A stretch of 64,000 bases of DNA, taken from Bathymodiolus thermophilus thioautotrophic gill symbiont. GTDB taxonomy: Bacteria; Pseudomonadota; Gammaproteobacteria; PS1; Pseudothioglobaceae. The first letter of the stretch is position 1; every line of letters begins with the position of its first letter. Both the position numbers and the translations under genes were made by a program. The notes under the pieces are model-generated. The model worked only from the letters and a program-made list of their open reading frames with translations, had not been told where the DNA came from and ran no database searches. Location: the NCBI RefSeq assembly GCF_003711265.1, contig NZ_CP024634.1, forward strand, positions 248,001 to 312,000, in the 5' to 3' direction. Below, piece by piece: positions 27,899-42,547 of this stretch.

Positions 27899-29239
27899 AT
27901 GAATAATACAACGACAATTTGTGCATTGGCAAGTGCTTTGGGGCAAGGCGGTATTGGCGTTGTGCGTGTATCAGGTATGCTGGCTGGTGAAATTGCACAA
28001 AAGATGTTGGGGAAAATTCCGCAGGCGCGTTATGCGCATTATGGTTCGTTTTTTCATCAGGATGGATATGAGATTGACAAGGGGGTGGCGTTGTTCTTTC
28101 CTGCACCACATTCATTTACGGGTGAGGATGTTTTAGAATTGCAAGGGCATGGCGGTATGGTGGTAATGCGTTTGTTGTTAGAGACTTCTATGTCATTGGG
28201 TGCGGTGGCAGCTGAGCCGGGGGAATTTTCCAAACGGGCTTTTTTGAATGGCAAGATGGATTTGGTGCAAGCAGAGGCGGTGGCAGATATTATTGATGCC
28301 AGTTCGCAGCAATCGGCTCGTTCGGCATTAAGATCTTTGTCGGGGGAGTTTTCTGATCAAGTCAATGCTTTAACTCAGGCGTTGATTGAGTTGCGAGTTT
28401 TTGTTGAGGCGACGATTGATTTTTCTGATGAAGAGATTGATTTTTTGGCGTCAGGCGAAGTCAAACAAAAGATTGAACAAATTGAGCAGGATATTCAAGT
28501 CATCTTAGGTGCAGCGCAGCAAGGTGCGATTTTAAGAGAAGGTTTAAATGTTGCAATTGCAGGCAAGCCAAATGCAGGCAAATCTTCTTTATTGAATGCA
28601 TTAACGCAAGTACCGAGTGCGATTGTTACCGACATTGCAGGCACCACACGAGATGTGCTGAAAGAGACAATACATATCCACGGCATGCCGCTGAATATCA
28701 TTGATACAGCAGGATTACGCACGAGTGAAGACAAAGTGGAACAAGAGGGCATTAAAAGAGCATATTCGGAAATTGAACAGGCAGATGTCGTGTTGCTGGT
28801 GTTTGATGCGCAAGATAAAGTGCCAGATTTTTCGATTTTGCCGAGCGGTATTGAAGGTAAACCGATATTATTGATTAAGAATAAAGTGGATTTAACCAGC
28901 GATGTTGTAGGTGTGGTGCATTTAGAATGCCACACTCAATTGTCAATTTGCGCCAAACACTCGAAAGGGATTGATTTGTTGAGACAAAAACTTGCAGAAA
29001 TTGCGGGTTTAAGCGATACTGGTGAAGGCGTTTTGTTGGCACGAAAACGCCATATTATTGCGTTAGAAGCTGCATTAACAGCGGTGCGTGACGCTTTGGC
29101 ACAACTTGATAATAGTGCCGTTGAACTGCTTGCCCAGGAATTACGCCAAGCTGCTCAGGATTTGGGGAGCATTACTGGTGAGTTTTCATCGGATGATTTA
29201 TTGGGCGAAATTTTTTCTTCTTTTTGCATTGGTAAATAA
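27899..29239 (+). CDS. mnmE: tRNA uridine-5-carboxymethylaminomethyl modification GTPase
   Basis: This 446-residue protein matches MnmE/TrmE over its length. It has an N-terminal tetrahydrofolate-binding domain, then a helical domain holding a G domain with P-loop GKPNAGKSSLLN, DIAGTTRD, DTAGL and NKVD. It ends with the conserved catalytic FCIGK. With MnmG it modifies the wobble uridine of several tRNAs in the cytoplasm. It starts 97 bp after the toxin stop, in the same direction, with no clear terminator between and no evident Shine-Dalgarno. Its neighbours give no operon clue. Confidence 0.96.
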   Translation: MNNTTTICALASALGQGGIGVVRVSGMLAGEIAQKMLGKIPQARYAHYGSFFHQDGYEIDKGVALFFPAPHSFTGEDVLELQGHGGMVVMRLLLETSMSLGAVAAEPGEFSKRAFLNGKMDLVQAEAVADIIDASSQQSARSALRSLSGEFSDQVNALTQALIELRVFVEATIDFSDEEIDFLASGEVKQKIEQIEQDIQVILGAAQQGAILREGLNVAIAGKPNAGKSSLLNALTQVPSAIVTDIAGTTRDVLKETIHIHGMPLNIIDTAGLRTSEDKVEQEGIKRAYSEIEQADVVLLVFDAQDKVPDFSILPSGIEGKPILLIKNKVDLTSDVVGVVHLECHTQLSICAKHSKGIDLLRQKLAEIAGLSDTGEGVLLARKRHIIALEAALTAVRDALAQLDNSAVELLAQELRQAAQDLGSITGEFSSDDLLGEIFSSFCIGK

Positions 29240-29272
29240 GAATGAGAAATCCTTTGCCACACCTTGAAAACT

Positions 29273-30757
29273 ATGAATATTAAAACTAAATTTTATCTTT
29301 ATTTTTTAATCACAGTTATTTTATCGCCATTGTTGTTATATGAGTTGGTTATGGTTTTCCAAGCGTTTAATGGGGTTGATGTGGCGCTTGTTTTGTTAAT
29401 ATTGTTGGTGTATTTAGGTCTGTATTTGTCTATTCGTAAAGATTTTTTATTGCCATTTAGTGATTTGCAACAATGGGTATATGAATACAATATAGATCAA
29501 AGTGCACGCCTAAGTGATACGCAAAAAACTACTTTTCAGCCTGTTGCGGCGGCGATTAACCATTTGATTGAGGAGAATCAGTATCTTTATGACGATATGG
29601 AAAATGTTTTGCAAAAACAAATTCAGCGATTGAGTCAAAAGTCTGCCTTTTTAGAAACTTTGTATGGTGTCTCGTCAAAACTTAATACGATGCACTCAAG
29701 TGAAGAATTGTTTGAGTATTTTTTGGATATTTTTATGAATATGACGGGTGCTGATTCTGCTGTGGCACGGCGTTTAACCGTTGATGGAGAAATGCATTTG
29801 GTCGCACAACGAGGTGTGATTGATAAACAGGGGCAAGTGCTTGATGTGCTTAGTAGCGATTGTTTTTGTGGTGAAGTGGCCATGGCGCAAGACACTTGTG
29901 TGCAATTTAGCGTGCATACTTGTGCCAAGTGTGTGGGCAAGAAGTCTGCAACTAAAGCGCATGTTGGTACGATTTTTGTGCCACTTAGGTATCACGGCAA
30001 AACGCTAGGTGTGTTTAATTTATTTTTTGACAGTGAGCCGTCACTTGCTTTTGATGAGCGTGCATTGCTTGAATCAATTGCTGAAAATATTGCTATTGCA
30101 CTTGATAAGGCTCGACTTGATGAAGAAACTAAGCGAATGGAGCTTTCGCAAGAGGGTTTGTTTTTATCGCAAGAAATTCATGATTCTTTGGCACAAACTA
30201 TTTACAGTTTAAAACTACAAGTCACTGTTTTAGAAGATATGTTAAAGCAAGACAGCAAAGAAGATGCCAGCAAAAAAGTTGCCAGTTTGCAATCCAACAT
30301 CACTCAAGCCAATCAAGAGCTCAGAGAATTAATGTGTAATTTTCGTGTGCCATTAGACCCTAAAGGCATTGAAGCATCATTAGAAAATTTAGCCAATCGT
30401 TTTAGAATTGAAGAAGGTATTGCAACTTATCTCCAAGTAGAAGGGAAATTTGACTTTACACCAGAAACAGAAATGCAAATTATGCGCATTACTCAGGAGG
30501 CATTGTCTAATATTCGTAAGCATGCTAAAGCACGCAATGTGCGGATTTTGCTTTCTGCCGAGCCACATTTTCAGTTGTTAATTGAAGACGATGGCATAGG
30601 TTTTAAAAAAATCCAGTTTGATGCTGAAGTAATGGGGAATAATATCGGCATGAATATTATGCAAGAACGAGCGACTAGAATTGGTGCGCATATTGAGATT
30701 GAATCGGAAGCTGATGAAGGCACTAGAGTGATTGTAACTTTTGGAGAAAATTTATGA
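29273..30757 (+). CDS. NarX-like sensor histidine kinase
   Basis: About 494 residues. Two N-terminal membrane segments (roughly the first 50 residues) are separated by a very short loop, so there is no large periplasmic sensor. A GAF domain follows with a cysteine cluster (DCFCGE, DTCVQF, HTCAKC). Next come the HisKA_3 box (LSQEIHDSLAQT; phosphorylated His codon at 30179-30181) and a HATPase domain (DDGIGF, GTRVIVTFGE). This is the NarX/NarQ/LiaS kinase class. The cysteines may sense redox state or bind a metal, which is inference. ATG 29273 is preferred over an in-frame TTG at 29264. The stop overlaps the regulator start by 4 bp, so the pair is translationally coupled. Confidence 0.88.
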   Translation: MNIKTKFYLYFLITVILSPLLLYELVMVFQAFNGVDVALVLLILLVYLGLYLSIRKDFLLPFSDLQQWVYEYNIDQSARLSDTQKTTFQPVAAAINHLIEENQYLYDDMENVLQKQIQRLSQKSAFLETLYGVSSKLNTMHSSEELFEYFLDIFMNMTGADSAVARRLTVDGEMHLVAQRGVIDKQGQVLDVLSSDCFCGEVAMAQDTCVQFSVHTCAKCVGKKSATKAHVGTIFVPLRYHGKTLGVFNLFFDSEPSLAFDERALLESIAENIAIALDKARLDEETKRMELSQEGLFLSQEIHDSLAQTIYSLKLQVTVLEDMLKQDSKEDASKKVASLQSNITQANQELRELMCNFRVPLDPKGIEASLENLANRFRIEEGIATYLQVEGKFDFTPETEMQIMRITQEALSNIRKHAKARNVRILLSAEPHFQLLIEDDGIGFKKIQFDAEVMGNNIGMNIMQERATRIGAHIEIESEADEGTRVIVTFGENL

Positions 30758-31383
30758 AGGTTTATATTATTGATGACCATGCGTTGTTCCGTAATGGGCT
30801 GGTTTCATTATTAGAGTCCAGAAAGATTAGCGCCAAAGCAGCGTCTTCGCCCGAACAAGGGCTAAGTGAAATCCCAGATTTGTTAGTAGACATTATTTTG
30901 CTTGATTTGCGTATGCCCAGTATGTCAGGCATTGAAGTTTTAAAAGCATTGAAAAAACAAGGCAACAAAACGCCAGTAGTAATGCTCACCACAAGCACAG
31001 ATGAGAACGATTTGCGTGATTGTTTAAAATATGGCGCACAAGGCTACTTATTAAAAGATATGGATCCAGATGAATTAGTATATGCCCTAGACGAAATAAG
31101 AACAGGTTCCATTATCGTTGCACAAGATATGACGCCTATATTGGCAAAGGTATTGCGTAATGAATTAACCGATGGTGATCCTTCTTTTGATTTATTAACG
31201 AATCGAGAAAAAGAAGTTGCTTGTCAAATTGCCGGCGGGCATAGCAATAAAGTTATTGCCAGAGAATTAGGAATTTCGGACGGCACAGTGAAATTACATG
31301 TTAAATCTATTCTTAAAAAACTATCACTGTCTTCAAGAGTTGAAGTTGCGGTGATGGTAACGAAAAAAAGCTATTGTAAATAA
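30754..31383 (+). CDS. NarL/FixJ-family response regulator
   Basis: This 209-residue protein has a receiver domain with acidic pair D7-D8, phosphoacceptor D51 (IILLDLRMPS) and a conserved Thr/Lys region (VVMLTTS, YLLKD). A C-terminal LuxR-type helix-turn-helix follows (LTNREKEVACQIAGGHSNK, IARELGISDGTVKLHV). It is co-transcribed with the kinase at 29273-30757 through a 4-bp ATGA overlap and is its obvious partner. Targets are unknown; NarL-type pairs often control anaerobic or nitrate respiration, but no such gene is nearby. Confidence 0.92.
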   Translation: MKVYIIDDHALFRNGLVSLLESRKISAKAASSPEQGLSEIPDLLVDIILLDLRMPSMSGIEVLKALKKQGNKTPVVMLTTSTDENDLRDCLKYGAQGYLLKDMDPDELVYALDEIRTGSIIVAQDMTPILAKVLRNELTDGDPSFDLLTNREKEVACQIAGGHSNKVIARELGISDGTVKLHVKSILKKLSLSSRVEVAVMVTKKSYCK

Positions 31384-31397
31384 ACCCACTTTAAATT

Positions 31398-31862
31398 ATG
31401 GATGATTATCAAAAATTAGTAGAACAAGCATTAGAATCTGTAAGCGAGATAATGCCTTGGGATTTAGAAGAAGACATTCCCGACACTGGTTTAATCTTAT
31501 TAGACATTAGAGAGCAGGATGAGTTTAATAGAATGCACATTCCAAATTCCATTCACATCCCTAGAGGATTGCTTGAAAGTGCTTGCGTTTGGAACTATGA
31601 CGACACCGTGCCGATGTTAGCCGCTAGTAGAAATCAAAACATTGTATTGATTTGTCGCTCAGGTAATCGTTCTGTACTTGCGGCACAGACTTTACAACAA
31701 ATGGGCTTTGAAAATGTGCGCTCCCTGAAGCTTGGCATTAAAGGCTGGAATGATAATGATTTCGAAATGCTTGATATAAAAGGCAATATTGTTGATATTG
31801 ATCAGGCTGATGAATGGCTTAACCGTGCCGTTACAGATGAAAAACGACAGCCTAATTCTTAA
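31398..31862 (+). CDS. Rhodanese-domain protein
   Basis: This 154-residue, single rhodanese domain protein has LILLDIREQDEFNRMHIPNS and the active-site loop ICRSGNRS with Cys86. These domains carry persulfide sulfur. It has no signal peptide and no membrane segment. It lies 14 bp after the response regulator in the same direction, so it is probably the third gene of that operon and may link sulfur or redox state to the two-component system. The sulfur acceptor is unknown. Confidence 0.88.
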   Translation: MDDYQKLVEQALESVSEIMPWDLEEDIPDTGLILLDIREQDEFNRMHIPNSIHIPRGLLESACVWNYDDTVPMLAASRNQNIVLICRSGNRSVLAAQTLQQMGFENVRSLKLGIKGWNDNDFEMLDIKGNIVDIDQADEWLNRAVTDEKRQPNS

Positions 31863-31899
31863 TTTTAATAATTAATTTAATAAAAAAGTAAAATAGTAC

Positions 31900-31927
31900 T
31901 TGACAGCAAGATTCATCTGAGTATAAT
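31900..31927 (+). promoter_or_regulatory. rRNA operon promoter
   Basis: A perfect -35 hexamer TTGACA (31900-31905) and -10 TATAAT (31922-31927) are separated by 16 bp. A very AT-rich stretch just upstream could act as an UP element. It lies about 200 bp before the 16S gene, the expected place for a strong rrn promoter. Confidence 0.85.
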
Positions 31928-31972
31928 GACCACCTTTCACTGAGTAGAAACATTTAATTCTTTCAACTTAGT

Positions 31973-31985
31973 TGCTCTTTAAAAA
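31973..31985 (+). promoter_or_regulatory. boxA antitermination site in rrn leader
   Basis: TGCTCTTTAAAAA matches the boxA consensus (TGCTCTTTAACA) used by the Nus factors for rRNA antitermination. It lies between the promoter and 16S. Confidence 0.7.
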
Positions 31986-32127
31986 TTTATCAAACAACTT
32001 GTGTGGGCACTCGTACATTAAATTGTGCAAGTGCACATAAAAAAACTAAAGCAATAAAGCTTTTAAAAAATTGAACGCAAAGCGCACTTATTTATAAGTG
32101 TTGCCAATGTTCTAAATAGTTAGAATT

Positions 32128-33661
<1,534 letters not shown>

Positions 33662-33911
33662 AGAAAAGTATGAGTGTCCACAACAAGTTGTTTGATAAAA
33701 AATAAAGAAGAATGAAATAATATCTTATCTTTTGATTGTAATAGATTTATATTCAATAAAAAAAGTGTGCTAAAGTCAGAAATAGAAACTGGAATTGGTG
33801 CATTTTTTGAATTTACAATATTTACTGAAAGTAGAATATTTGAATAATCTATTGCTAACCTAAGCATACTTAGTGTTTTAATATATTTTTTCTCGAAAGA
33901 TAACATCATTC

Positions 33912-33988
<77 letters not shown>

Positions 33989-34092
33989 AATTTTCATTTT
34001 TGACTGCGTTCTCGGTTCAGTTGTTTATTAACATAAACTCTATTGCCTCCGCTTTACAAAAATAAAAATGACGGTGTTTACACTGTTTTCAA

Positions 34093-34168
34093 GGGGCCAT
34101 AGCTCAGCTGGGAGAGCGCTTGCCTTGCACGCAAGAGGTCGGGAGTTCGATCCTCCCTGGCTCCACCA
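34093..34168 (+). tRNA. tRNA-Ala (TGC)
   Basis: 76 nt including CCA. The acceptor stem is GGGGCCA/TGGCTCC, the anticodon loop CTTGCAC gives anticodon TGC, and the T loop is AGTTCGATCCT. It is the second spacer tRNA, the common Ile-Ala pair. Confidence 0.97.
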
Positions 34169-34275
34169 CATTGTTTTTGCTTTTGCAAAAAAACTAAGTT
34201 TTCATTTTTTTAAAAACTTAAATAAAGTCATATTGTGATTTTATTTAAGTTTTTATACCACGCTTACGGGTGTGG

Positions 34276-34289
34276 AGCTCTTTAACAAT
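34276..34289 (+). promoter_or_regulatory. boxA antitermination site before 23S
   Basis: AGCTCTTTAACAAT matches boxA. It renews antitermination before the 23S gene. The spacer from 34169 to 34657 otherwise holds only AT-rich processing-stem sequence, with no gene visible. Confidence 0.65.
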
Positions 34290-34657
34290 TTAATACATGA
34301 AGTAAAGTTTGTAAATATACAATATAACAACGCGAAAACTGTTGTGATGACAGTTTTCATTGGTGTATTGCATTGACACAACAATTTCAAAAAATATGGA
34401 TTCTCATAGGCGGCATAAAAACCGCCGATGAAATAAAAAAGAATTCACCGATTGTGATTTATCACAATTTGTGACTTCAAGGTGAAATACGAAATCATAC
34501 AACACCAGGTTACAAGGCTTTGGATTTTGTTTGTTTGTTTGTAAAGCGTTTTTGAATTCTTGAGGGTATTTAGTTTTTCTAGATAACTGATTGAACGAAA
34601 AAACAACATAACAAATAGATAAAAGTTAAAGCCATAACAGATACTTTGGGGTTATAT

Positions 34658-37549
<2,892 letters not shown>

Positions 37550-37782
37550 ATAACACCCAAATTATTTGAATTGAATCTATAATTTTTGTGTTGATGTGTC
37601 ATGCAATACACTGAGTAAGTGTACAAACTTTATAAATGTATTTTATTGTTATACCTTCTGGTTAGTAATAACCAAGGTATAAAAACTTTTTAATTTGTTT
37701 TTTGAGATTTGAAACCAAGACTAAAGGTAACGAAAGATCTGTTACTCTAAAGCTTTGTCAAGCCTTAAAAAAACAACCAGTT

Positions 37783-37901
37783 TGCTTAGTGACAATAGCG
37801 AGTGTGACCCACCTGATCCCATACCGAACTCAGAAGTGAAACCACTTAGCGCCGATGGTAGTGTGGGGTCTCCCCATGTGAGAGTAGGACATTGCTAGGC
37901 T
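37783..37901 (+). rRNA. rrf: 5S ribosomal RNA
   Basis: About 119 nt with the conserved CCGAACTCAGAAGTGAAA and GCGCCGATGGTAGTGTGG. The ends (TTGCTTAGTG... and ...ATTGCTAGGC) can pair as helix I, with exact boundaries uncertain by 1-3 nt. The 23S-5S spacer (37550-37782) holds no tRNA. Confidence 0.95.
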
Positions 37902-37914
37902 TTAATTCAAAAAT

Positions 37915-37950
37915 ACCCGACTTCTAAATATAGAAGTCGGGTATTTTTTT
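37915..37950 (+). terminator. rRNA operon terminator
   Basis: ACCCGACTTCTA, a short AATA loop, then TAGAAGTCGGGT followed by ATTTTTTT. This is a perfect 12-bp stem with a T tract directly after 5S, a strong intrinsic terminator. Confidence 0.93.
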
Positions 37951-38912
37951 GTCTAAGATTTAGCGTTAGGGAATTATAAATATTGCTTTAATCAGCTGTT
38001 CTTTCTTGATTTAAGCACAAACACCTGTCCTCTAGTAGTTAGCACTATTGCAAGCCCGAATCTGTTGCCACCAGTTTTTCTGTTTCTGGATTTTTCTAGT
38101 CGATAAAAAAGATTGAAAACCTTTTTTATAGATTTTCTGTAATTCCCGATTCGCTGATCTTAATTTGTTTCGTAGCTTGTTGTTCATTGCTGCAGCCAAA
38201 TAGAATTTCTACAGAGTTTATTACAAGGTTTGTAGATATTCTTTTATATGTTAGGGGCATAATGCTGGTAGCACTTAATACCATTTTCAAAAATAAACCA
38301 AACAATCTATTGTTAATATCTGGGTGACTATAAGTGCTATATTGTTCATTTTATTTTTGAAAATGGTACAAATTTTAATAGCTATTTTGGGTTGTTGGTT
38401 TTCAATCTTATTGACGATATTGCTTAATTCTTGAAGTGAAGTTGCTCGGATTTTTACTCTCTCTTGCAAGTGCCGCTCCCACTCTCGGAACTTCGTTAAT
38501 AAAAGAATAAACAAGGTTGCGTTAAAAAGTGTGTATAGATCGTGGGTAATGCCTGATAAAGGCATGATTTTATTAGATTGTTGAGTGAGAAATGAAGTTC
38601 TGTTGTTCCATTTTTTTTAATGGAATCTAGTCAATTGCCTTTGTTGACAAGGTAAGATACTTTAACAAGTTTATCTAATGGTTTGATAAGTCGTGTAGTT
38701 AGAAATATAGCCCATCTTGTTGAATGGTGCTTTCTTTCAGTACACTTGTTTCAATGATTTTTTAAATAAGTGCAAGGAAAGAGTTGTTTAATGTGGAGGT
38801 GTTTTTATTGGCGTTACTTAAAATCACGCCCTATTTATTAGGCACTTGTTTTGCTAGTAGAGTTTTTTATAAAACCCTTTGACTTGGCCATATAATGGCA
38901 TTATATTGAATG
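37951..38912. other. Gene-free stretch, probably eroded DNA
   Basis: About 960 bp without a supportable gene. It contains the complete 90-bp inverted-repeat element (38279-38368). A minus-strand open frame at 38287-38565 runs into that repeat, so it is at best a remnant. A short hairpin (TTCCATTTTTTTTAATGGAA) lies near 38608. Base composition and scattered short frames suggest decayed accessory genes. Confidence 0.4.
38279..38368. repeat. 90-bp inverted-repeat element, complete copy
   Basis: It begins TACCATTTTCAAAAATAAAC and ends TTATTTTTGAAAATGGTA; the outer ~20 bp form an almost perfect inverted repeat around a variable centre. Related copies or pieces lie at 791, 4898-5121, 45853 and 61124. 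The RNA would fold into a hairpin, so copies next to genes may also act as terminators. Confidence 0.65.
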
Positions 38913-39383
38913 TTATCTATTAATAGATTCTGGCATTTTAAATGTATTGTGACAGGCGATACAATTTTTCATTAAAGCATCAAGTTTTGTGCGTAACAAA
39001 TGCATATCTTGCTTTTGTTTTGCGAGATCTGAAATTTCATCAAATCTCTTTCGTGTATCAAAACCGAGTATTTTCATGGCAATCGGTATTTTTCTAAAAA
39101 TTGCCCCAGGTGTTCCTGCCTCTGCTTGCATTCCCGCTTTAGTTGATAAGGTTATTATTTTATCAATGTTTTTTTCTGTAATAGCTTGGCTTATACCCTG
39201 TACGCTCACTAAAAAATCACGCATCTCACCTAAAATTAAGTCTCTTTCGTTCTTGTCTAAAATAACCGATACACGATTATCATCAGAAGGCTCAACATTG
39301 CCTTTAGTAACTTTATATCCAACAGCAATAAGTATTATTAATAATACAACAATAACACCCCAAAGTATTTTTATATTTTTCAT
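38913..39383 (-). CDS. Membrane-anchored c-type cytochrome, cytochrome c'-like
   Basis: This 156-residue protein has one N-terminal membrane segment (about residues 7-23) and a single CxxCH haem site near the C-terminus (C141, C144, H145). A mostly helical middle part precedes it. C-terminal placement of the haem motif after a helical domain is the layout of cytochrome c'/c556 proteins, which bind gases or carry electrons in the periplasm. AGGAAA lies before the ATG. No respiratory gene is adjacent, so the partner is unknown. Haem attachment is near certain; the family is likely. Confidence 0.75.
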   Translation of the reverse strand: MKNIKILWGVIVVLLIILIAVGYKVTKGNVEPSDDNRVSVILDKNERDLILGEMRDFLVSVQGISQAITEKNIDKIITLSTKAGMQAEAGTPGAIFRKIPIAMKILGFDTRKRFDEISDLAKQKQDMHLLRTKLDALMKNCIACHNTFKMPESINR

Positions 39384-39522
39384 AATTTTTTCCTGTAATT
39401 ATTTTTAACTTAAAAGAATGTGTTTTTCATATAATGGCAAGAGTTAATGCTTTATCTGTTTGAATGCCATTTCTATTTTGAAATAGAGTTTTCCATATTC
39501 AAAATTAATATTACGACCTTTA

Positions 39523-39683
39523 GAGACCTTTGCATAAATATAAATAATCATCAAGAATCCACTTTTCACCCACTTGGTAATTTTTTAAACCCAGCCTTAG
39601 CCCTGCTAGGACAAGGTTTAAGAAAATCACCAAGTGGGCAAAAATTGAATTTTGCTAATCATCCATATTTATGCAAAGGTCTC
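39523..39683. mobile_element. 160-bp inverted-repeat element, copy C (MITE-like)
   Basis: 161 bp, GAGACCTTTGCATAAATATA to the exact reverse complement of the terminus, with the inner palindrome CCCACTTGGTAATTTTTTAA against its partner. It is flanked by CTTTA on both sides (39518-39522 and 39684-39688), a likely target-site duplication. It sits at the 3' end of a broken gene. Confidence 0.75.
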
Positions 39684-39819
39684 CTTTAGTATAACGCCAG
39701 TTCAATCTAAGGAGTGCTTCTGTTCTATTGTCACTATAATTGCCAGTTTGCGAATCCATGCCCATTATTTTACCTTGTTTTTCATAATTGATTCGTAAGG
39801 ATGGGACTAATGATGGCTT
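39684..39819 (-). pseudogene. 3' remnant of a gene, possibly an outer-membrane beta-barrel protein
   Basis: The minus-strand frame after TAG at 39820-39822 reads LVPSLRINYEKQGKI, GMDSQTGNYSDNRTEALL and RLNWRYTKG, then runs into mobile element copy C. Alternating hydrophobic and aromatic residues ending near an aromatic residue look like the last strands of an outer-membrane barrel. No start codon and no upstream part survive. The identity is tentative. Confidence 0.35.
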
Positions 39820-39917
39820 CTAAGGGCAACCACTAGATACTTTTGGACGCTCAACCTTTGGGGTTAGAGTGAAAGCTAGTGTTAGTGGAGTCCCCTGCAT
39901 TAGACATATGGGTGACT

Positions 39918-40583
39918 TTAGGTAAGGTGCTCGCCTGAGGATTTGTTTGTATAGTTAATATCTTTTCTAGTAGATTGACGCTTGGAACGCGGGATTTTAT
40001 TGGCTTTATTGTCAGACTGTTGTTTTTTAGAAATGATTTTATCAACCGATACTAGGTCATCAACGCTTTGGGCAATTTTTTTAAAGGCTTTGGGTGCTTG
40101 GATTTCCACCATTTGTTGCACAATCCACTTTTCATCAACATCCGTCATGGCCAGTTTGATTTTTTCACCGAAGTATCTTAAAAAGCGATAATTAGGCTCA
40201 TTGCCGATAAATTCGTAGTCAGAGTAATCTTGCGAGCGCTGATTGTAGGTGTTGATGAATGATTTCCAGTGATTGCCTTCGCCAATGCGTTCGGTTTTGT
40301 TTTCTTGGTAGTAAAAGGCAGATTGTTTCGCCAGTTTGTTGATTAATTCTTGTCGTTGCTTGCTATTGAGTGTTTTAAATACAAGGCGGTCAATGGACTG
40401 AATAAGAAAGCATAGATACTCAGTAATAACATCAAACACTTGTTCTTTTTCAATTACAAAGCCTTCATTGATTAAATCTTCAAGATGGTTTTTGGTGATA
40501 CGCCAGCAGATAAACGCCATAGCGCCGCCAATATCTTCGATGGTTTTAACTTGGCTTTTGTGCCATTTACTTTTTACTCGCAT
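39918..40583 (-). CDS. Conserved-looking hypothetical protein
   Basis: This 221-residue protein is soluble and mainly helical, with no signal peptide or membrane segment. The first ~170 residues look like a folded domain (IEDIGGAMAFICWRITKNHL, IDRLVFKTLNSKQRQELI, RFLRYFGEKI). The last ~40 residues are Lys/Arg/Ser/Thr-rich and probably disordered (NKANKIPRSKRQSTRK), which could bind nucleic acid. I do not recognise the family. Codon usage resembles the host's housekeeping genes, and the length argues for a real gene. It stands alone between two repeat copies. Confidence 0.65.
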   Translation of the reverse strand: MRVKSKWHKSQVKTIEDIGGAMAFICWRITKNHLEDLINEGFVIEKEQVFDVITEYLCFLIQSIDRLVFKTLNSKQRQELINKLAKQSAFYYQENKTERIGEGNHWKSFINTYNQRSQDYSDYEFIGNEPNYRFLRYFGEKIKLAMTDVDEKWIVQQMVEIQAPKAFKKIAQSVDDLVSVDKIISKKQQSDNKANKIPRSKRQSTRKDINYTNKSSGEHLT

Positions 40584-40645
40584 AATAGGATTTTAACAAA
40601 ATTAACTTTGCTTGCAATTGTAGTTTTGAAAATAACCACCTAAGG

Positions 40646-40723
40646 GAGACTTTTGCATAAATTTATGAACAATTGTCAGTAACTTACTTTTTTGCCAATT
40701 ATTCATATTTATACAAAGGTCTC
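40646..40723. repeat. Shortened derivative of the 160-bp element (copy D)
   Basis: 78 bp with terminal repeats GAGACTTTTGCATAAATTTA and ATATTTATACAAAGGTCTC but without the inner palindrome. It is an internally deleted copy. Confidence 0.6.
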
Positions 40724-40768
40724 GTATAATATTTTTTATTTTTGCATTTTCATGGGTAAGCGCAGGCA

Positions 40769-40858
40769 ATGCGAAGTGCGTTACAGCAAGCACATATTAT
40801 TGATTGGATTGCTACTGGTAAAGAGGAAATGGAGGTTATAGATTTTGCTGAAATTTAG
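40769..40858 (+). pseudogene. Short gene fragment or very small ORF
   Basis: Twenty-nine codons from ATG 40769 to TAG 40858 (LQQAHIIDWIATGKEEMEVI). The composition looks protein-like, but there is no Shine-Dalgarno and no family. It is probably the end of a lost gene. The 40584-40880 gap otherwise holds only repeat copy D. Confidence 0.2.
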
Positions 40859-40880
40859 TGCAAGATATCAATCTTTTTGG

Positions 40881-41168
40881 TTATTCGCAGTTGTAGTTTT
40901 TAAATGAGCCTAAGTCATTGACATTATTAAAGCCCATTTTTACTAGATAGTTCTTAGCAGTGGAAGAGCGCATACCTGTAAGGCAATACAAGACAATTGC
41001 TTTGTTTTCATCCAATATGTTTTTCGCATTCATGATAGATTGTAGTGGCAAATTGATAGCATTTGGTAATGAACCTTGAGAAAATTCACTGCTTGAGCGC
41101 ACATCAACCAATTGAGCGCCATCGGCTAAGAGTTTGCAAGCATCACTGCCTGAGAATGAGTTGAACAT
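40881..41168 (-). CDS. Small rhodanese-like sulfurtransferase
   Basis: This 95-residue single rhodanese domain has VDVRSSSEFSQGSLPNAINL and the active-site loop YCLTGMRSS with Cys62. The size and layout match GlpE/PspE-type proteins. It has no signal peptide and is probably cytoplasmic. It is divergent from serS with an 80-bp gap. The substrate is unknown. Confidence 0.88.
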   Translation of the reverse strand: MFNSFSGSDACKLLADGAQLVDVRSSSEFSQGSLPNAINLPLQSIMNAKNILDENKAIVLYCLTGMRSSTAKNYLVKMGFNNVNDLGSFKNYNCE

Positions 41169-41230
41169 AGTATAATTCCTTGATAATTTTTTAAGTGAAT
41201 ATGGATTTATCTAATATTCTCTCTATATAA

Positions 41231-42535
<1,305 letters not shown>

Positions 42536-42547
42536 GAGAAGAAAGCA

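Noticed and set aside
38287..38565. 92-codon minus-strand frame
   Set aside because: Its 3' half is the 90-bp repeat and no ribosome site or family is seen. It is mentioned only as a possible remnant in the gene-free stretch.
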